From: Cheiracanthium punctorium
Lineage: Eukaryota > Arthropoda > Arachnida > Araneae > Cheiracanthiidae
Length of the DNA: 64,000 nt
Assembly: GCA_038373885.1 (NCBI GenBank)
Contig: JAWZYV010010319.1
Location: 601,001 to 665,000, forward strand
Reading direction: 5' to 3'
The notes under the pieces were generated by a model, which was given only the letters and a program-made list of their open reading frames with translations, did not search any database and had not been told where the DNA came from. The position numbers and the translations under genes are program-made. Positions 10,266 through 20,938 of this stretch are shown here, piece by piece (position 1 is the first letter of the stretch; each line of letters starts with the position of its first letter).

Positions 10266-11258
10266 TCAATAATCAAGAAAATTACCTCTTTTTTCAATCA
10301 CTTGAATAAGCCGAGAGGTCATAGATCCTGAAAGATCTTTTAAAATGTCCACAGATATTTTTTCCCCAGTGTCTTTGATAGCGACGACAAGATCTTGTGT
10401 ACATTGATACTGTGTGCCGTTTTTATAAACTTCTCGGGCTAGAAGTCCCCATAAGTTTTCGATTGGATTAAGATCGGGACTTCTCGTCGGCCAATCAAGC
10501 AAATTTACAGAATTAGCTTCAAACCAGAGTTTTGCGCTCTTAGAAACGTGTATCGAAGCATTATCCTGCTGAAAAATATAGTCCCCTGAAGTAATTAGTG
10601 GCGCTTCAGGTAACAAACTTTCTCCTAACATATCAACATATCTGTCCGAATTCATTTTACGGTTGATAAATACAATTGGAGAGGTTCCATTTGCCGCAAA
10701 AGCGCCCCATACCATAACCGAGCCACCACCATATTGACGCTTGGAAAACACTTCCTTGGTCTTTCGCAGATCATACCAAAAATAACGAAAACCATCAGGT
10801 CCATCAAGATTGAACCTTTTTTCGTCCGAAAAAATTACATCAGCCCACTTTTGACCAAGAGAAATGTATTTTTTGGCAAAGTAAACTCTTCTTTTCTTAT
10901 GATGATTTGTAAGAGGGTGGCGTGACACTAATTTCCCATAAGAAACTTGAGGATGTTTACTCAAAACATTTTGAACAGTCCTTGTTGAGCATGGTAAACT
11001 CAAATTTCGTCTAACTTCATTTGCGGTTTCTTTTTTCTCGCAAGCTCTCCTTATAATCCTTTTTTGTCGACGAGTGAGAATTTCTAGTCTCCCAGTTCGC
11101 TTTCTCATGCCATACATCCCAGGATTTTTTAGAAAATTATAAACCACCGTTTTAGATCTCTTGATTCTTTTTGAAATTTCCCATCCACTTAATCCACATT
11201 CTCGAAAAGCAACAATTTTTCCTTTTTCAGAGTCAGAAAGTTGAGTTCCTTGGGGCAT
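10266..11258 (-). CDS. Tc3-like DD34E transposase, intact
   Basis: This 330-residue protein performs cut-and-paste transposition of its own element in the nucleus. The N-terminus MPQGTQLSDSEKGKI... with a helix-turn-helix (residues about 8-50, GWEISKRIKRSKTVVYNFLK) and a following basic second DNA-binding region (YGMRKRTGRLEILTRRQKRI) is the layout of Tc3 transposase. The catalytic triad is visible: D in VIFSDEKRF, D in FQQDNASIH, and E in SPDLNPIENLWG with exactly 34 residues between the last two. The length is normal for the family. The ATG at 11258 is the first in frame. No stop or frameshift is present, so the gene may be functional. The next element of its kind (19.8-20.9 kb) is a different Tc1 family and is dead. 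Confidence 0.95.
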   Translation of the reverse strand: MPQGTQLSDSEKGKIVAFRECGLSGWEISKRIKRSKTVVYNFLKNPGMYGMRKRTGRLEILTRRQKRIIRRACEKKETANEVRRNLSLPCSTRTVQNVLSKHPQVSYGKLVSRHPLTNHHKKRRVYFAKKYISLGQKWADVIFSDEKRFNLDGPDGFRYFWYDLRKTKEVFSKRQYGGGSVMVWGAFAANGTSPIVFINRKMNSDRYVDMLGESLLPEAPLITSGDYIFQQDNASIHVSKSAKLWFEANSVNLLDWPTRSPDLNPIENLWGLLAREVYKNGTQYQCTQDLVVAIKDTGEKISVDILKDLSGSMTSRLIQVIEKRGNFLDY

Positions 11259-11384
11259 CGTTAAAAATTCACACTGAAAGTCACCGAGTAGGAAATTCTT
11301 TTCGCAAATGAATCTTTTAACTCGGAATTGTCATTTTATGTTTTCAAATATGCAAATTTTTAAATAATTACTGGGGAAAAAGCT

Positions 11385-11408
11385 ATGTCCTTATATTTTT
11401 TTTTTCCG
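11385..11408 (-). repeat. Inner transposase-site candidate, right
   Basis: The minus strand reads cggaaaaaaaaaatataagg followed by acat, mirroring 10221-10241 and also beginning 189 bp inside its end. Confidence 0.7.
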
Positions 11409-11599
11409 TTTTCATTTAGGTTTAAAAATCAAAATTTAAATTTTAGCAGATTTAAAATTGAAAATTTTAATTAGTTTACGCATGAAATAATTTAGTTTTA
11501 CTTCCATTTTTGCTGCAAAAATTTGCATACGATTCTGTAAACAAGGCTTCTAGGTTTGGCGACTTTTCGCGTGTCCTTATAATTTTTCCGCGCACTGTA

Positions 11600-13370
11600 C
11601 AATACGTTTTTTTTTATTTTATTTTATTTTATTTTATTTTATTTTTAGATTTTTTAAAAATTTACCATAGGAATTCCATAATTCTAGTCTGAATTTAAGA
11701 AAATTTATAGAATAAATTATTTTAAAGTACGTGCTGATAATTTCAAGTGCAGCCCACTTGCTGTATCCCACGAACCACCACTGATCATAACTACTTAATT
11801 TCTTTTGATACTTACCTTAAAGCATAAAAACGAAACAAAAATTAAGAATCTTACAGTCCCACTCCCATTTCTCGAAACAATATGTCTGGATATGCACTGG
11901 AAAAAATACTCTCCAAACAAGTTCTTAGCTTCTGTTTCTAAAGCAACACCACTATTTTCATTCAGCAACGTTACGTCTTTTCTAGAGTCTTCCTTCTTTG
12001 GTATGAAAACATTGTCAATAGTGTGCGATTTTAACTTTTTCGGAGAGTTTAAGAGAAATGAGGAATCGTAAAAAACTCGCGATGCTCTATGAGAGAAGAC
12101 ATACGACTGATTACATCCTGTAAATTCTACCGGCCAATAACAAAAAAGTACGTTTCCCTGCTAATTTCCAAGTCAATATTACCCACCCGTGTACCCCCCC
12201 CCCTCCGCCCTTCTGTCTTGCTATGTCGACAGTCTTTAAAAATAAAAATGTACCCACCTCGAAGTGAGAGAAAAAGTTGCCTTGGGATGTGACTTCGGCT
12301 ATCTGTTTTCTTTTTTATTTCTTTTTTTTTACTATATACAGTATTCTTCGGCCCCCTCTGTCCCCCTAGTTAAAACATTGGGGGGGACGTGTCCCCTGGT
12401 CCCCATTAGCTTGCGACGCCCATGCTCTCATGACGTCAAAAGTATTCATCGCCACTTGCCCATAGAACACAAGCCCATTAACAACGTAACTCGTCAGAGT
12501 CATAAATAATTATCCAATCTTCTCATTAATATCCTACCCAAGTTTAATTTTATTTTATACACTAAGTGTAAGCATTTGTTTAAAAACCGATATCCCCACC
12601 CCCAGTTTAAATTAATCCTCCCACAAAAAATTAGAATAATTTGAAGACAATTTTTCAAAATAAAATATTTTAATTCATTAGTGAGAATTTTCAATTTTTG
12701 AAGCTTTTCGCATCTAAATATACTGGCTTAGGGGAGGGGGCTTTAGCCCTCATAGCCCCTCCGTGGATGCGTCTATGTTGGTGGCCGTATTTGTATTAGC
12801 AAGATATTCTAATATAATACAAACAATGGTTAAATTTACTTGTCTTTACTTGTCTTTATTGTCTTTACTTGTCTTTATTCCATGTCAATCCTAACTAGTA
12901 AAATACTTTTATTTCTTAATAATTAAAAATCAATCGTTAAAATAGAAATTCAAGCGCCCCAATAAAAATTATTTATTTGCATATAATTTCATTATTAAGT
13001 TTTTTGGTGACTTTCAAGTCTTTCAAGATTATAGCAAACTCAGTACTCTGTAGAGTTTCAGAATTACAAAACAAATTACAACTAACTTAAAAAATAAAAA
13101 ATTACTAGTTTTAAGAATAGGAGATTGGAATATACGTTATTTGTAAACGAATGGTATAACTTTGCTGTACGACGAACGACGGTCGAATAAAGACTAAATA
13201 AGTGCTTTTTTCTCCTCGCAGCGGCACATTACAAGTCACATGTAGTGTAGGTAGTAATCATGTACACGTGTAGTAAATGGTCAACTACTGGTGCCCATAT
13301 CTTAAATTGCTGCAACGTTGATGAGCTGCTCCAAGTATGCATACGTGTCAGCGTGAGGTTGCTTTCAATT
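11600..13370. other. No gene seen; low-complexity runs and MITE scraps
   Basis: Contains an (ATTTT)n run at about 11614-11650. Fragments look like hAT-MITE ends: 12345-12425 (ccccctagttaaaac, ggggggacgtgtcccctgg, gcgacgcccatg) and 12722-12770 (gcccctccgtggatgcgtc). Open frames at 11805-12509 lack motifs. Confidence 0.4.
12835..12882. repeat. Minisatellite of 'acttgtcttt' units
   Basis: Four to five imperfect copies of a roughly 10-bp unit (cttgtcttta) lie in tandem. Confidence 0.8.
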
Positions 13371-13550
13371 TGTGGGAGACCATGGTCGAGTGGATAAGGC
13401 ACTGAACATGGTAGATGGCCGAAGTTAGACCCGCCGCACGGCTGTCGATCTAACAATCTGGAGTTTTGGGTGATTTTCTCCAAATGTAACGTGAATACGC
13501 GTTAGACCCCTTTAAAAATCCTTCACCCAAGGCATTCCCCCATAGACCCC
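13371..13550 (+). repeat. tRNA-derived SINE copy
   Basis: 'gaccatggtcgagtggataa' resembles a tRNA D-arm/A-box. It is followed by 'ctgtcgatctaacaatctgg', 'ttttctccaaatgtaacg' and 'gaatacgcgttagaccccttt', the body shared with the copies at 15.5 and 29.4 kb. The 5' head differs from those copies and is closer to a tRNA of the long-variable-arm type. A GC-rich tail, possibly a separate hAT scrap, follows to about 13620. Confidence 0.7.
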
Positions 13551-13640
13551 ACAAGGGTGGGCCTAGGTGGACCCCCTGGGTTCAGGGCCCGGCCCTAGGG
13601 GGAAGGGGGCTTCGAGTTCATTCCTACGGCAGTTTTAATT

Positions 13641-15264
13641 TTTAATTACTATAACTAATACAAACTAGAAGAAATATTTTGAATAAATTTTTATCCAATG
13701 AAATTTTAGGAAAGTACAGCTAATTGTAGCTTAAAATTTAAAATAACATATTTATGATAAACCATTTATCGTAAAAGTTTAGTAAAATTGTCATTGGTTG
13801 AGTTGTGCAAACTTGTGTGGGTTTTATCTCCGTCCTTTCTTCCTGCCAGGCCCGATAAGAGAGAAGGACAAGAGGAGTAATTGCTCTAGGGCCCAGGCTT
13901 TTTTTTTGGGGGGGGGGGCGTAACTGAAAGGAAATTTTATCATGTATAAGGTTTGTTCCAAATAAGTCAAATGTAACCATTACTAGTAATCTTAAAGTTT
14001 AGCTCTTTTACTATGGAACTGAATACATTAATTTGGAACTTAACTCTTGAAATTTTGTCACTTTTAAGTAACATAATTTTAAAAATAAAATTTAATTTGG
14101 ATTTAAGAAATATTTACCATAATTATTTCCCATATTTGAAAGTTAAATTGCATTCTAAAAAGAGTGTGAGTAAGGAAAAACAGTGCAATTTTAATGCACG
14201 GCTGGAAAAAAAGGAGGGGGTGGTTGTGACGCCTCTAATCCTGGGTCCCGTAATCGAATGTGGGAGCCATGATCCCCTCCATTTCAGATAGCCCTCGATT
14301 AATCACAAATCATAATTTGTTAATGTGCCATCCTTTTGCCTGAGCCATGCTACCTGAATCTATGGTTTCAACTAATGTGTTTCAAATGTCAAAATTATTG
14401 TACAATCATGATTATGCTTAGGAGTCGAGTTTATATTAAGCATACAGCGGACAGAAAAGTACTCAAATCTCGTTAATTTGTTAAGACATCTGTAAATAAA
14501 AGTTATTTAAAGAAACTTTTGCACCAAAATTTCGGTATATCACTGCCTCAAACATCGCTAGTTTATAAAAAGGGAAATCCTCCCTGTAAAGTTTTCTGTA
14601 TACTGGAATTTATCGAAGTATGTGAAATACCATGAAATGTATAAAAATCTTTAAAAGTGTTGTTAAATCTCTGAAGAACGTGGAAGTCATTTTTTAAGGT
14701 TTAAAAGTAATACTGCTATTAAATAAATTAAAAATAAAATATTAGCAGGATCTAAAAGTAATGCCAGTTTTTACATTAAAATCAAACTAATAAATTTAAA
14801 AAAATTAATTACAAACAACCTGTGCCTAAATATAGGATTAATATTTGTTACATTTTAAAGAAATAATTTTATAGATAATAAATATTTTTTTTCTTTCAAG
14901 AAAAAGATGGGAAATTAAAGGGGTCGGAAGGGTTGTCTACCTTCCTTGGATGACGAATTTAAAAATGTCCTAAAATTGATTTTTAGGTATTCATGAGTGT
15001 TATATTTTACAGCAAGAATTTTATGAATATGTCTTTTTTTCTTTGAGAGAGACACGTGAAAAGAACGTCTTGGCTCTCTGTCACGCCCCCCATAGATTAT
15101 GAATTTTGGAAAATACTGTTTAATCTAGCACATATGTGAAAAAATTCACACACAAGCCGAATTTCATATTATGTAGCTTCAGTAGTTTTGGTTAGGCAAA
15201 ATATTGACATACGAAAAAGGATATTACTTTCTGATCCCTCTATATTTAATATATTTAATAAAAG
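13641..15264. other. No gene seen
   Basis: AT-rich sequence with a T/G11 run at 13908-13918. The open frames at 13738-13980 (minus) and 14013-14291 (plus) carry no recognisable domain. Confidence 0.5.
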
Positions 15265-15511
15265 AAAGTGTGGTTTTCTGTGAGTGTCGCTAAAACTCAA
15301 CAACCACATGGGGGGTTATATGGTATGGTAATCATCTGCATTCCATTTATAAAGATGGTTTTGGTCGAAGTGGTACAGACTGGCCAGAGTGTTGCTGAAT
15401 GTTCTAGAATGTCTCAGAATGTTCGAAAATGTTGTAGAAATTCCTCTAATGATGTTTGAGAACGTTGTAGGATACCGCAAAAGATTCTGGACCTTCGAAG
15501 TCGATTTTGAG
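15265..15511 (+). repeat. Possible LTR-type fragment
   Basis: Short iterations of 'gaatgttctagaatgtctcagaatgttcg' followed by 'ggaccttcgaagtcgattttgag' resemble U3/R text of Gypsy-type LTRs of arthropods as I recall it. No tRNA primer site, gag or pol is present, so this is a weak call. Confidence 0.2.
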
Positions 15512-15760
15512 ACCTCACCATTGCACAGTGGTTATATCACTGGAAATGGCAGATGGGCGAAGTGTGAAGGTCCTGGGTTCGGGTCCCATCGCGCGTCCAT
15601 CGACCGAACCGTTCGGAATTTTCCGTGGTTTTCTCCGAAACTTAGCGTAAATATGGTTTGGGACCCCTTAGAAAGATCCCCCCACGGAGGGCACCCCCTC
15701 CTTGCGTTGTTCCTCTGACGAGGAAAGCGGGCTTCGAGCCAGGCACACAAGTCCGACGCA
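15512..15760 (+). repeat. tRNA-derived SINE copy
   Basis: An A-box-like 'gcacagtggttatatcactgg' and a strong B-box 'ggttcgggtcccatc' lie about 50 bp apart, followed by the family body ('ttttctccgaaacttagcgt', 'accccttagaaag', 'agggcaccccctcc'). The pol III promoter spacing is as expected for a SINE. The terminal 'gcttcgagccaggcaca' part differs from the 29 kb copy. Confidence 0.75.
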
Positions 15761-16362
15761 CATGTTTCACAAAAACAACATTAAGTCGATTTCGACGCGT
15801 TTTGGCAGACGAAATTGCTTGAACTGCTTTATGTCACTTTCTCATCATCGTGATCGATCGAGTTTTCGTCCTGGGGAAAACGCAGGCTTTGCTTTCTTCG
15901 ACCGAATAATTAAAAATCGAATTACCCAAACTTATTATTATTATTTTTTTTTCGATCTTTCGAAAATTACTCGAAATTCGACTTACACATTTAAAAACTT
16001 CATGATGTTATATATATATATATATATATTACTTAGTAAACAAAAATGAAATATTTTGTTATAATAACAGGCCAGCCATTGTTATTATATCAAAACAATA
16101 TAAAATGCATTGTCCTCGTCAGAGGGGGAAATGCACAACTCTACACCATAGGTTTCAGACTCACAGCCTGAGATTTTGCCAAGGTAATGTGTTATATTCA
16201 TAACTGTATTCTGCAATGATTAATATAAAAGTGTTTAAACAGTTTAAAGGTATTTATAAATGTGTTCTATATTAATTAAAAATATGAACTGCATAAGGCA
16301 AATCTCAGAGGTGTGACTCCCCCTTACCTATGCGGGGTTGGTACTATGACGGTAGTTATATA

Positions 16363-16391
16363 ACATATATGTATGTATATATATATATTAT

Positions 16392-16461
<70 letters not shown>

Positions 16462-16487
16462 TATATATATATATATATATATATTTA
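16363..16487. repeat. Compound (TA)n/(CA)n microsatellite
   Basis: A long TA array with a short CA block (about 16394-16406). The apparent 69-70-residue Tyr/Ile frames on both strands are products of this repeat. A smaller TA run is at 16011-16028. Confidence 0.95.
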
Positions 16488-16499
16488 TGTTTCTAATAA

Positions 16500-16544
16500 A
16501 GTAAGCTATCTTCAAACGTGCGAAGAGCGGGAACACTGAGCTAG
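16500..16544 (+). mobile_element. Helitron 3'-end-like remnant
   Basis: 'gtgcgaagagcgggaacact' then 'gagCTAG|T' (CTAG at 16541-16544) resembles the 3' end of the Helitron at 38003-38027 (gtgcggagaacgggtacgca, gCTAG|T). The matching 5' end was not found. The sequence upstream to 16.1 kb may belong to it. Confidence 0.4.
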
Positions 16545-18764
16545 TATACGAATAAAATAAACGTGTTTAAATTTTTATGGCACTATTTGTATCACGTCAT
16601 ATGAGTGGTGGACTTATTATACTTTGACAAGTGATGAGTGATAAGGCAAAATTATTCTTGACAGATATATTAATACATCAGATCTATTAATTATCGTCTA
16701 ATCTCAGGAAGTATGTGGGAACTTTTATTTATTTTTTAATTACTCTCTCCACTGCACTGACCCTTCCTGAGAAAAGGTTATCGCAAAATTTACTAACATC
16801 TGTCACTTATCGAATTCGTCTAATATCTCAGATAGGATAAATCGTGGCATCCTAGCATTTCAGCTGCAGGATAAAAACACCATTCCGAGAAATTTACTAT
16901 CAGTTTTACTATGTAGTATGTGTGTCGTATTATCACCGAAGCAAAACATTCACGCAGGATGTAAGCAATAGCATAGGGCGATTCTTGATTAGTGAATCTT
17001 TAAAATGCTAATAATTCTACATTTCATTCCCCATAGGCGTAGCGTGACCGAAAGATTTTGGAGGGCACATATCAAATTGAACTGTGGAAAAAAGAAGTCT
17101 TTTCTGAATTTCCAAACAAATGTTGAAAATCACAAGATTTTGAGACAATGTTGGGGGAAGGGGGGTGCCTAGCACTATAATAATTTTACTCCACAATTAA
17201 AGCAACTCCAAAATAAAAAATAATATGAATACAACTTAAACTGATGTAGAAGTATAGGTATTCCTTAAGAATGGTAGTAGCGTTTGCATCATCAAAATTT
17301 CTAGAACAGCCAAGTCAATTTTAACGTCCAATAAAAGAGAGTCAAACATGAAACTCTAAATGCTGTCCTTACACACTAAAAGGAAGTCACTAAATCAATG
17401 ACTTAATTAAATAGTATATCTTATGATGGAAATGTATTGACAAAACAAAGATATTAGCATGTCAACAAACCTATGCATACGCAGCCTGTTCATTTTACTC
17501 CGTCTAACCCTACTTAATGTTAAGAAACTATATCATTCATTGAAAAACGAAAGTTTGTAAACAAATTCATTGACGACGAATATAGTTTAGTACCGAGTAA
17601 AGAAATTTGCTTTTCTCTAGCAAGCGCCGAACGCGTTTGAGCAGAAACATACCATTTTTATCGAACAATGATGTATCTGTCATAAAAAAAAAAAATGTTG
17701 AAAACTGGGTAATTGAAACAACTTGAAGCAAGTACTTCTCAAAGCAACCATATCGAGTTTTAAGTATATAAATTTAAAAGTATGATTTTTTTTTTTTAAT
17801 ATAAGAAAAGAATACCGACTTCGAACCACTTCACCGTAACAAAAAATTATTCCAAAACAGACTGGATATTTGTCACTAATGGCGATTTTTTAAATTCTAT
17901 GGCAATTTGCGGATGCATATAATCGATAATCATTTCCAATTAAGGTTGTCATTAAAAGAGTTCTCCATATATTCTTATATAAGAATATATAATAACCTTT
18001 GGCAGATTGGTGTATTCAGCACCGCGAATTATTTTATCTCGCCATGAGGTAAATATCCAAGCTATACCAATAGTCACATAGTAAATTAGTAAGTTTTGGC
18101 AATTTCTCGCCAAATATAGAAGATATCACCAAAATGAGAAAAGTTTTGGGAACTTATTTTTTTATGCCAAACTTGGCGATAAATTGCCAAATTTTGGCGA
18201 CTTTTAACATTGTGACAAGCATTGTTATTGGCAACTCTTTGAACAGTGGTTTATAAACACCCCCTCCCCGATTTTTGGAGTGATAGTATTATGAAAACTT
18301 GACCAAATTAATATGGGACCACCGATGAGCTATCCTCTTCTCAATAAAAAAAGAATATTGAAAATCGGAATGAAATGCAAGTTTCTTACCGAAGGTGCTA
18401 AATTGGATTGCATTTTCCAAAATTCGTGAGTTATGGCTGACAGAGGTACAAAACGTTCTTTTCACATATACTGCGTGATCTGAAAAAAGAAGAGAGATAT
18501 CCATAAAATTCTTCCTTTAAAATACAAAACTCACGAATACTTAAAAATCGATTTCAGAACATTTCGAATATAACTCTCCAAGGAGGCTAGACGTGAAAAA
18601 AAGGGGGGCTCCATTTTTCTCGAAAGAAAAGGAAAAAAAAGCTATCCATAAAATTCTCACATTAAAATTTAGTAACAAATATGAGTCCTGTAGACATCTT
18701 GTTTGTAATTCAATACTTGTGAAAAATTATCTGTCTGAATTTTATGCAAAAAAATCTGGAGTGA
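16545..18764. other. No gene seen; dispersed-repeat text
   Basis: AT-rich. A hAT-MITE-like end lies near 17036 (ataggcgtagcgtgaccg). The block 17995-18200 (gcagattggtgtattcagca, then ggcga-rich text) is related to 63815-63900. Open frames at 18289-18814 have no recognisable domain. Confidence 0.4.
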
Positions 18765-19783
18765 CTCCACTCGACTTTCCGAACACTTACGAAAGATCAT
18801 TACCAAGCACTTAAATAAATTTTAATCGATGAATAATTCAAACATATATACCAAATTGAAACTCAATCGAATGCACCGTTTAAACGCTTGCGCACTTTCA
18901 AGAATTTCTTCCCATATGCCATTATGCCATAACATAAAAGAAAGTTTTGTCGTAGCCCTTTAGGAGAACTATAAGTCCTATACACACCAAAATCAATACC
19001 GCTCTTAGGATGGTGGTTTATAACATGTATACCGAATTTGAGCTCAATCGTATGTATCGTTTAAACGCTAGCGCACTTTCAAGAAATTCCCCCCATAGGC
19101 CATAATGTAAAAGAAATCTTTGTCGCAGCCCTGTAGAAAAACTATAAGTCCTATAGACACCAAAATCAATACCGGTCTTGCAACGGTGGTTTATAACATG
19201 TATACCCAATTTGAGCTCAATCGAATCTACCGTTTAAACGCTAGCGCACTTTCAAGAAATTCCCCCCATAGGCCATAATGTAAAAGAAATCTTTGTCGTA
19301 GCCCTGTAGAAAAACTATAAGTCCTATACACACCAAAATAAATACCGGTCTTGCGACGGTGGTTTATAACATATATACCCAATTTGAGCTCAATCGAATC
19401 TACCGTTTAAACGCTAGCGCACTTTCAAGAAATTCCCCCCATAGACCATAATGTAAAAGAAATCTTTGTCGTAGCCCTGTAGAAAAACTATAAGTCCTAT
19501 ACACACCAAAATCAATACCGGTCTTGCGACGGTGGTTTATGACATATATATCCAATTTGAGCTCAATCGAATGCTCCGTTCAGGAGCTATCGTGTTCACT
19601 CACATACACACAAAGACACATACACACACACACACACACACATACACACATACATACATACATCTCGTAAAAATAGCATAAATGGATTCAGAAGCCCTCA
19701 AAACGTGTAAAAACACCAAAATCTCGAAGTCGAATTTTTTCATGATTACAATACTTTCCTTACATGGTACATGTTCGGAAAGT
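18765..19783 (-). mobile_element. DINE/Helentron-like non-autonomous element, copy 1
   Basis: Short inverted subterminal repeats ACTTTCCGAACA (18774-18785) and TGTTCGGAAAGT (19772-19783) enclose about four units of a 173-bp tandem repeat. Landmark 'gctagcgcactttcaagaa' recurs with 173-bp spacing, and the first unit is 181 bp. A (CA)n/(CATA)n microsatellite follows at 19608-19662. A small stem-loop (ggagtgactcc) lies just outside the left subterminal repeat. Short subterminal repeats, central tandem repeats, a microsatellite and one terminal stem-loop are the layout of DINE-1-type Helentron derivatives. A second copy with the same borders is at 30795-31620. Confidence 0.6.
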
Positions 19784-19798
19784 AAAAAGGGCATTATG

Positions 19799-20936
19799 CA
19801 CTGAAGTGCCACTGAATTAGGGATAGCAAGGCTATACAAATTGTGTAACAGCGCTGCGCATCATTTATGCGCAAGTGAGGGCGCTGTGGTAACTGCATAT
19901 ATAGCGCGCACTGTGGTTGTTCTGAATTAGTTGTTGGAATTGCCAGTATGGGTAAGCTGCCTGATTTAGACGCCTTCGATCGTGGACAAATCGTAGGTGC
20001 GCGACGCATGGGCCATTCAATTTCCGAAATCGTCAGTAGCTAGGATTTCCAAGGTCGACAATGTCAAGAGTATACCAAGAATACATGGTGGATGGTGGAA
20101 AAGAACTGCAAAGGACAATTACCTTTGACACTGCGTGGTGAGAGACGGCTCCGGCGTATTGTACGTAGCCAGCGAAGCCAAACATTAGCTCACATTACCA
20201 CCCAGTTGAATGACGGTGTCAGTCGTACAGTCAGTAAACGGACTGTGCAACGCTCGCTTCATCGCATGGGTTTTGGGAGCCGTCGACCTACGAGATTGCC
20301 ATTGCTCAGTGCTCGCCATCGGGCTGCACGTCTTGCCTGGCAAGAGAGCACAGAGACTGGAGTGTAGAGGACTGGAAACGATGAGGACATGGGTCAGGCT
20401 CATGAAGCCATGGATCATGCATGCCAGGTTGGAACTGAACAAGGGCATGGTGGCTCAATCATGGTCTGGGTTGTTTTTTCGTAGCACTGTTTGGGATCTT
20501 TGGTGCGTGTACCAACCTTCCTCAATGCAATTCGGTACGTAGAGTTACTGGGTGATCACTTCCATCCGTTTGTGCCGTTCTGTTATCCACACGGTAATGA
20601 AGTTTTCCAGCAAGATAACTGTACCTCTCACAAGTCTGGTTACTGGCTGGTTGGATGAGCATTACTCTGACTTAACTGTCATAAATTGGCCACCTAGAAA
20701 ATCAAATTTAAATCCTATTGAGCATTTTTGGGACAAGGCGTGAAAGGCCATCACACAACACCAACGAATCTTACTGATTTATGGACAGCTTTAGCCAATA
20801 TTTGGCAAGCCATTCCCGTGGAATGTTTCCAGAAACTTGTGGAATCTATGCCTCGTCGTGTGGCAACCGTTATCAAGGCCAGAGGAGGCCCAACTCGTTA
20901 CTAGGTAGGTATCCCTAATTCAGTGGCACTTCATTG
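19799..20936 (+). mobile_element. Tc1-type transposon, inactive (1138 bp)
   Basis: Inverted ends CACTGAAGTGCCACTGAATT (left) and CAATGAAGTGCCACTGAATT (right, reverse complement) continue through 'agggata'. TA is intact on the right (20937-20938), and the left target reads TG by apparent mutation. It carries one broken transposase gene. Confidence 0.92.
19948..20904 (+). pseudogene. Tc1 transposase, frameshifted and with stops
   Basis: It starts MGKLPDLDAFDRGQI with the helix-turn-helix region RRMGHSISEIV, then meets an early in-frame stop. The paired-like second DNA-binding part RLRRIVRSQRSQTLAHITTQ and SKRTVQRSLHRMGFGSRRP are readable to about 20340. After that the sense moves to another frame, where the region normally holding D...D is scrambled, and VINWPPRKSNLNPIEHFWDK carries the third acidic residue (E) but N instead of D in the usual SPDLNPIE. 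The end GPTRY-stop is intact. It cannot encode an active enzyme. Confidence 0.9.
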
Positions 20937-20938
20937 TA

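Larger units (their letters stand above)
10032..11597 (-). mobile_element. Complete Tc3-like transposon (1566 bp)
   Basis: The ends are CAGTGCGCCAAAAATGTATA on the left and, reverse-complemented, CAGTGCGCGGAAAAATTATA on the right. Both run on into 'aggaca', and TA lies on each side (10030-10031, 11598-11599). An intact transposase occupies the middle in minus orientation. Second copies of the 'cggaaaaa..tataaggacat' site lie 189 bp inside each end. The element looks structurally complete and fairly young. Confidence 0.95.

Noticed and set aside
10734..10925. 63-codon plus-strand frame
   Set aside because: It lies antisense to the intact Tc3-like transposase and has no motif.
13371..13460. 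Possible functional tRNA gene at the SINE head
   Set aside because: The D-arm-like part is followed by sequence that cannot complete the anticodon and T arms. The downstream body is the SINE.
16324..16539. 69-70-residue Tyr/Ile-rich frames on both strands
   Set aside because: They are translations of the (TA)n/(CA)n microsatellite.
18890..19560. Regularly spaced repeats considered as a CRISPR array
   Set aside because: The whole 173-bp unit repeats without unique spacers, and the context is eukaryotic.
20185..20448. 87-codon minus-strand frame
   Set aside because: It is a shadow of the Tc1 transposase pseudogene on the plus strand.
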